Notes under the pieces: generated by a model
The model's input: the letters and a program-made list of their open reading frames with translations, nothing else
The model's database searches: none
Told to the model about the DNA's origin: nothing
Origin: an uncultured Salinimicrobium sp.
GTDB lineage: Bacteria > Bacteroidota > Bacteroidia > Flavobacteriales > Flavobacteriaceae
Assembly (NCBI GenBank): GCA_946887025.1
Contig: CAMPJY010000060.1
Coordinates: forward strand, 1-14,007
Reading direction: 5' to 3'
Length of the DNA stretch: 14,007 nt
Shown here: positions 13,032-14,007 of the stretch, piece by piece
How positions within the stretch are numbered: the first letter of the stretch is position 1
Layout of the letters: each line of letters opens with the position of its first letter
Position numbers and translations under genes: made by a program

Positions 13032-13069
13032 TTTGGTTCCTAAAATTAACAAACAATTTTGGGACCAAA
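13032..13069 (-). promoter_or_regulatory. Imperfect 15-16 pair hairpin or dyad upstream of the lipoprotein gene
   Basis: TTTGGTTCCTAAAATT (13032-13047) and AATTTTGGGACCAAA (13055-13069) pair around a 7-base loop with one bulged base and one G-T pair. The dyad ends 11 bases before the lipoprotein ATG. On the minus strand it also contains TTTG, 17 bases, TAATTTTA, a poor promoter match. It may be an operator or a structured leader. Neither is proven. Confidence 0.5.
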
Positions 13070-13163
13070 GGCAGGATAATTGAACAATAGTGGAAAGATA
13101 ATTCATAAAACCCTGACTTTCAGCAGAAGGAGACGAAGTAGCTGGTCCAAATCATTTAAAGGT

Positions 13164-13265
13164 TAAATAAGAGCCAGATAGAAGTCCTATAAGAGGCAAA
13201 TAAGGGTTCAACCCCTAGATAACCCTTATTTGACCCTAATTTAACCCTTATTTGACCCTTATTTG
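13164..13265. repeat. Opposed arrays of an 11-base repeat (CAAATAAGGGT / ACCCTTATTTG)
   Basis: Right half, in strict 11-base register: ACCCCTAGATA (13211), ACCCTTATTTG (13222), ACCCTAATTTA (13233), ACCCTTATTTG (13244) and ACCCTTATTTG (13255). Left half, reverse-complement orientation: TAAATAAGAGC (13164), CAGATAGAAGT (13175), CCTATAAGAGG (13186) and CAAATAAGGGT (13197). Only TCA (13208-13210) separates the halves. Units nearest and right of the centre are the best conserved, and the outer left ones are decayed. The innermost perfect pair, 12 bases each (13197-13208 with 13221-13232), can form a hairpin. Function unknown. Confidence 0.8.
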
Positions 13266-13283
13266 ATTGGGAGCGGGTATAAA

Positions 13284-13310
13284 CCTTACAGGTTTCAAAA
13301 ACCTGTTAGG
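13284..13310. repeat. Copy 3 of the 27-base hairpin repeat, downstream of atpG
   Basis: CCTTACAGG and CCTGTTAGG arms enclose TTTCAAAAA. With the flanking AAA/TTT the fold extends to about 15 pairs with one T-T mismatch (13281-13313). Unlike the other two copies it is not between convergent genes. It sits just beyond the atpG terminator on the minus strand. Confidence 0.7.
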
Positions 13311-13319
13311 TTTGGTTTA

Positions 13320-13355
13320 TAACCAAAAGAAAAGCCCCACATATTGTGAGGCTTT
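13320..13355 (-). terminator. Rho-independent terminator of atpG and probably of its operon
   Basis: On the minus strand AAAGCCTCAC, loop AATAT and GTGGGGCTTT form a 10-pair stem with one G-U pair, followed by the T-rich run TCTTTTGGTT. It starts 35 bases after the atpG stop codon. Classical shape, correct strand and position. Confidence 0.8.
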
Positions 13356-13390
13356 CTTGAAATATCCTGGGTATTTTCTCCCCTGCTGTT

Positions 13391-14007
13391 TTATCCGTTA
13401 AGCGCTTCGGCACCTCCTACGATCTCAAGGATCTCATTGGTAATGGAAGCCTGACGGGCTTTGTTGTATGACAATCTAAGGGCATCCCTCAGCTCAGTCG
13501 CATTATCGGTAGCCTTGTGCATGGCAGTCATTCGGGCTCCGTGCTCAGAAGCAAAGGAGTCTCTCAGGCCTTTATACAGAAGCATCTTCAGGGACTTAGG
13601 GATCAGTTCGGAAACGATCTCTTCTTTTGAAGGTTCAAAAATGTAATCCAGGGATACATTTTCGTTCACTTCTTCAGGAGGAAGAATGGGCAGGAACTGT
13701 TCATTCATCACCACCTGGGTAGCAGCGTTCTTGAACTGGTTGTACACGATGACGATCTTGTCATACTTGCCATCCACAAACAGCTGCATCAGTTCTTCCG
13801 CGATTTCAGCAACATTATCAAAAGTCAGATCATCATAGATAGCGTTGTTGTTCTTGTAAACCTTGAAAGACTTCGACAGAATGTCGTTTCCTTTTTTACC
13901 AAGAGTCATCACCTCTACATTCTTGTCGGCATAATGAGCCCCGGCAAGATACTTCACGGCTTTGATGATGTTGGTGTTGAAGGCACCGGCCAGACCTCTG
14001 TTGGAAG
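13391..14007 (-). CDS. atpG: F1Fo ATP synthase gamma subunit, C-terminal part (5' end outside window)
   Basis: About 204 codons are visible. The gene runs off the window at its start. The gamma subunit is the central rotor shaft of F1 that couples proton flow to ATP synthesis at the inner membrane. The conserved SNRGLAGAFNTNI segment lies at the window edge (14005 downward), and the family-defining C-terminal helix is present in full (MTAMHKATDNATELRDALRL, then SYNKARQASITNEILEIVGGAEAL). An in-frame GTG at 13957 is an internal valine, not the start, because the reading frame continues upstream with conserved sequence. It is most likely the last gene of an atp operon, given the strong terminator that follows. 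Confidence 0.96.
   Translation of the reverse strand, partial: SNRGLAGAFNTNIIKAVKYLAGAHYADKNVEVMTLGKKGNDILSKSFKVYKNNNAIYDDLTFDNVAEIAEELMQLFVDGKYDKIVIVYNQFKNAATQVVMNEQFLPILPPEEVNENVSLDYIFEPSKEEIVSELIPKSLKMLLYKGLRDSFASEHGARMTAMHKATDNATELRDALRLSYNKARQASITNEILEIVGGAEALNG

Larger units (their letters stand above)
13022..13390. other. Repeat-rich intergenic region between atpG and the lipoprotein gene
   Basis: This 369-base gap holds no credible gene. From the atpG side it contains a Rho-independent terminator (13320-13355), a copy of the 27-base hairpin repeat (13284-13310), the opposed 11-base repeat array (13164-13265) and, beside the lipoprotein gene, a long imperfect hairpin (13032-13069). 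The part at 13070-13152 shows nothing I can assign beyond a repeated GATAATT. Confidence 0.8.

Noticed and set aside
13164..13265. CRISPR array
   Set aside because: Units are 11 bases and directly abutting, with no spacers, and no cas genes are present.

Overview
The window reads as a piece of a Bacteroidota chromosome, most likely a marine-type member of the Flavobacteriia. The evidence is the gene set (a membrane-anchored HU-CCDC81/SPOR protein, a DUF4292-type lipoprotein next to EnvC, a TPR protein, a dUTPase beside an LPS-type flippase), the general lack of Shine-Dalgarno sequences, and several good matches to the Bacteroidota promoter (TTG, about 19-20 bases, TAnnTTTG). Most of the window has moderate GC. 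The first ~650 bases are visibly richer in A and T.

Layout. 1-655: the last codons of a probable outer-membrane beta-barrel gene, then a small RelE/ParE-type toxin-antitoxin pair in AT-rich DNA. 652-2433: plsC (-) and trpS (+) diverge from a short shared promoter region. 2479-4613: dprA (-) and an HU/SPOR membrane protein (+) diverge. 4741-5259: an acyl-CoA thioesterase (+) converges with the long minus-strand block that fills the rest of the window. In transcription order that block is atpG (5' end outside the window), a small lipoprotein, a polysaccharide flippase, a pRiA4b ORF-3-like protein, dut, a sugar-nucleotide-type nucleotidyltransferase with a left-handed beta-helix tail, a TPR protein, a DUF4292/LolB-like lipoprotein and EnvC. 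The last three overlap or nearly touch and look co-translated. They point to envelope assembly and septal peptidoglycan control.

Apart from the toxin-antitoxin pair, the genes are ordinary core genes. I do not see a defence island, prophage, CRISPR array or new multigene system. The least explained material lies between genes: three copies of one 27-base hairpin (around 2444, 5263 and 13284), a GAGACGCGAT palindrome (4630-4651), an 18-base inverted repeat (9754-9803), an 8-base tandem repeat running into the dut stop codon (9820-9851), and an array downstream of atpG (13164-13265). In that array four decayed 11-base units in one orientation face five 11-base units in the other. Within the proteins, the main observations are an EnvC whose LytM domain has lost the zinc-binding residues, the LolB-like look of the DUF4292 lipoprotein, and a DNA-binding-type fold joined through a membrane segment to a peptidoglycan-binding SPOR domain.
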